The translations under genes and the position numbers were made by a program. The notes beneath the pieces were generated by a model. The model did not search any database, was not told where the DNA came from, and saw nothing but the letters and a program-made list of their open reading frames with translations. Source: Pelagibacteraceae bacterium AG-313-A04 (GTDB taxonomy: Bacteria > Pseudomonadota > Alphaproteobacteria > Pelagibacterales > Pelagibacteraceae). Taken from it: a stretch of DNA of 64,000 bases. Below, in pieces: positions 62,297-64,000 of the stretch. The stretch is from the NCBI GenBank assembly GCA_003284275.1, contig QBVU01000003.1, positions 56,818 to 120,817 on the forward strand. Reading direction: 5' to 3'. Positions within the stretch are counted from its first letter, which is position 1; every line of letters begins with the position of its first letter.

Positions 62297-63198
62297 GTTA
62301 TTTAAATGATCTTATTAAAAAATTTGGCGACAGTTTATCGCAAAATGTAAAATTAGCAAATTATAGTTGGTTTAATCTTGGTGGAGACGCAGAATTTTTT
62401 TTTAAACCAAAAGATAAATTTCAACTATTAGAATTTTTAATAGAGGCAAAAAAAAATAATATCAAAACCACATTGCTGGGTGCAGGCTCAAATATATTGT
62501 TTAGAGATAACGGTGTAAGGGGAGCAGTTATAAAACTTGGAAAAAACTTTTCTTTCTGCAAATTAATAGAAAATGACATCATAGAAGTCGGTGCGGCAAC
62601 TTTAGATCGTAAGGTAGCTAACTTTGCAAAGGATAATTGTTTGGCAAATTTAGAATTTTTATCTTGTATTCCTGGATCAATAGGAGGTGCAATAATTATG
62701 AATAGTGGTTGCTATAATAATGATATTTCAAAAGTTTTACTTTCAGTTAAGGCAATAGATAAAAAAAAATGTACAGAAGTAGAAATTGACAAAAAGGATA
62801 TCAGATTTACGTATAGAGGATCAAATTTATCCGAAGACTTAATTTTTATTTCTGCAAAATTAAGGGGATCATTAGATAAAAAGGAAAAAATAGAGAAAAC
62901 ACAATCTGATTTTATCGATAGAAAAAAATTGTCTCAACCAAGTCAAGTTAAAACTTGTGGCAGCACTTTTAAAAACGTAAGTAAAGAAAAAAAAGCATGG
63001 ATGCTGATCAAAGAGTCTGGTTGTGAAAAATTTGAAGAGGGAGAAGCTGTAATTTCCAAAACACATTGTAATTTTTTTGTCAATAAAGGGAGCGCAAAAT
63101 CGTCAGATATTGAAAACTTAATTCAAAAAGTACAAAAACGAGTTTATGATAAAACAAAAATTAATTTAGAACTTGAAATTAAAATAGTTGGTGAGTAA
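62293..63198 (+). CDS. murB: UDP-N-acetylenolpyruvoylglucosamine reductase
   Basis: YSWFNLGGDAEFFFKP; GAGSNILFRDNG; IPGSIGGAIIMNSGCYN. Confidence 0.96.
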   Translation: MSYLNDLIKKFGDSLSQNVKLANYSWFNLGGDAEFFFKPKDKFQLLEFLIEAKKNNIKTTLLGAGSNILFRDNGVRGAVIKLGKNFSFCKLIENDIIEVGAATLDRKVANFAKDNCLANLEFLSCIPGSIGGAIIMNSGCYNNDISKVLLSVKAIDKKKCTEVEIDKKDIRFTYRGSNLSEDLIFISAKLRGSLDKKEKIEKTQSDFIDRKKLSQPSQVKTCGSTFKNVSKEKKAWMLIKESGCEKFEEGEAVISKTHCNFFVNKGSAKSSDIENLIQKVQKRVYDKTKINLELEIKIVGE

Positions 63199-64000
63199 AA
63201 AAAAATTTAAAAATATTTTAGTAGTTTTAGGTGGGTCTTCAGGTGAACGAGCAGTTAGCTTAGAAAGTGGTAAAGCTTGTATTAGTGCTTTAAAAAAGAG
63301 GAAGTACAAAGTTTCATCATTTGATCCAAAGAATAAAAATTTTAATTTAATTAATGCAAATAAAATTGACGCCATTTTTAACGCACTACATGGAAAAGAC
63401 GGCGAAGACGGCGTTGCTCAAAGCTATTTTGAGTTTCTAAAAATTCCATACACTCATTCGGGAGTAATAAGTTCATATAACGCAATGAATAAGTTGATTT
63501 CAAAGAGGATCTTTTTAAAGAATAAAATTAAAACACCTAAATATTTTTCAATAAATCAAGATTTTAAAATTTCATCAATTAACAAACACTTGAAGAATAA
63601 AAAAATTTATTACCCAATAATTGTAAAACCAATTAATGAGGGATCAAGTTTAGGTGTAGAATTATGTCATGATAAAAGTAATTTAATGAAATCATTAAAA
63701 AAATTATTAAAGAATTACGATCAATTAATGATAGAGGAATACATTGCAGGCCAAGAAATTCAAGTTGCAGTAATTAATGGAAAGCCATTAGGTGCAATAG
63801 AGCTAGTGCCTAAGCGCATGTTTTATGATTATAAAGCAAAATATACTAAAGCAGCTAAGACCAAACATATTATGCCAGCAAGATTATCAAAGTCTAAATA
63901 TGCTGAGGTTTTAAGTATCGCGAAAAAAACTCATAATGTTTTTAAATGCAGAGGTGTTACCAGAGCTGACTTTAAATTTTATAAAGGTAATTTTCATATA
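63191..64000 (+). CDS. ddl: D-alanine-D-alanine ligase, GTG start, truncated by window end (absent from the supplied ORF track in this frame)
   Basis: GTG AGT AAA... gives MSKKKFKNILVVLGGSSGERAVSLESG; ALHGKDGEDGVAQ; frame open to 64000. Confidence 0.93.
   Translation, partial: MSKKKFKNILVVLGGSSGERAVSLESGKACISALKKRKYKVSSFDPKNKNFNLINANKIDAIFNALHGKDGEDGVAQSYFEFLKIPYTHSGVISSYNAMNKLISKRIFLKNKIKTPKYFSINQDFKISSINKHLKNKKIYYPIIVKPINEGSSLGVELCHDKSNLMKSLKKLLKNYDQLMIEEYIAGQEIQVAVINGKPLGAIELVPKRMFYDYKAKYTKAAKTKHIMPARLSKSKYAEVLSIAKKTHNVFKCRGVTRADFKFYKGNFHI

Noticed and set aside
1-64000. CRISPR arrays, IS elements, integrases, toxin-antitoxin or defence systems
   Set aside because: No direct-repeat/spacer structure, transposase, integrase or defence-gene motifs recognised in any frame supplied

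Overview
AT-rich (roughly 30% GC), gene-dense alphaproteobacterial chromosome segment. Gene content, protein style and near-zero spacers look like SAR11/Pelagibacterales; this is inferred from sequence only. It is almost entirely core genome: smc, dciA-like, mutY, ccrM, rnhB, udg, ispE, cca, greA, hemF, petABC, ychF, pth, rplY, prs, lgt, a MarR/response-regulator/histidine-kinase operon, ilvE, uvrC, folB, uvrB, aspC, trxB, carAB, dnaG, rpoD, mlaC/mlaA, ampD and rnpB. It ends in a division and cell wall (dcw) operon: mraZ-ftsZ-rsmH-ftsL?-ftsI-murEF-mraY-murD-ftsW-murG-murC-murB-ddl. I found two tRNAs and the RNase P RNA. I see no mobile elements, CRISPR arrays, prophage or defence island, and no convincing brand-new multi-gene system. 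The most interesting signals are: (1) ftsZ inserted between mraZ and rsmH, with three 10-bp-phased MraZ-type boxes overlapping a probable promoter; (2) an 814-aa SMC with no recognisable hinge; (3) 3' overlap at every protein-protein convergent junction, four of seven being exactly a shared palindromic TTAA double stop; (4) a tRNA-Gln ending 6 nt before the start codon of the CCA-adding enzyme; (5) a family-4-like UDG lacking most Fe-S cysteines; (6) three GANTC sites in the 78-bp gap at the 5' side of the GANTC methylase gene; (7) a MurE-MurF fusion.
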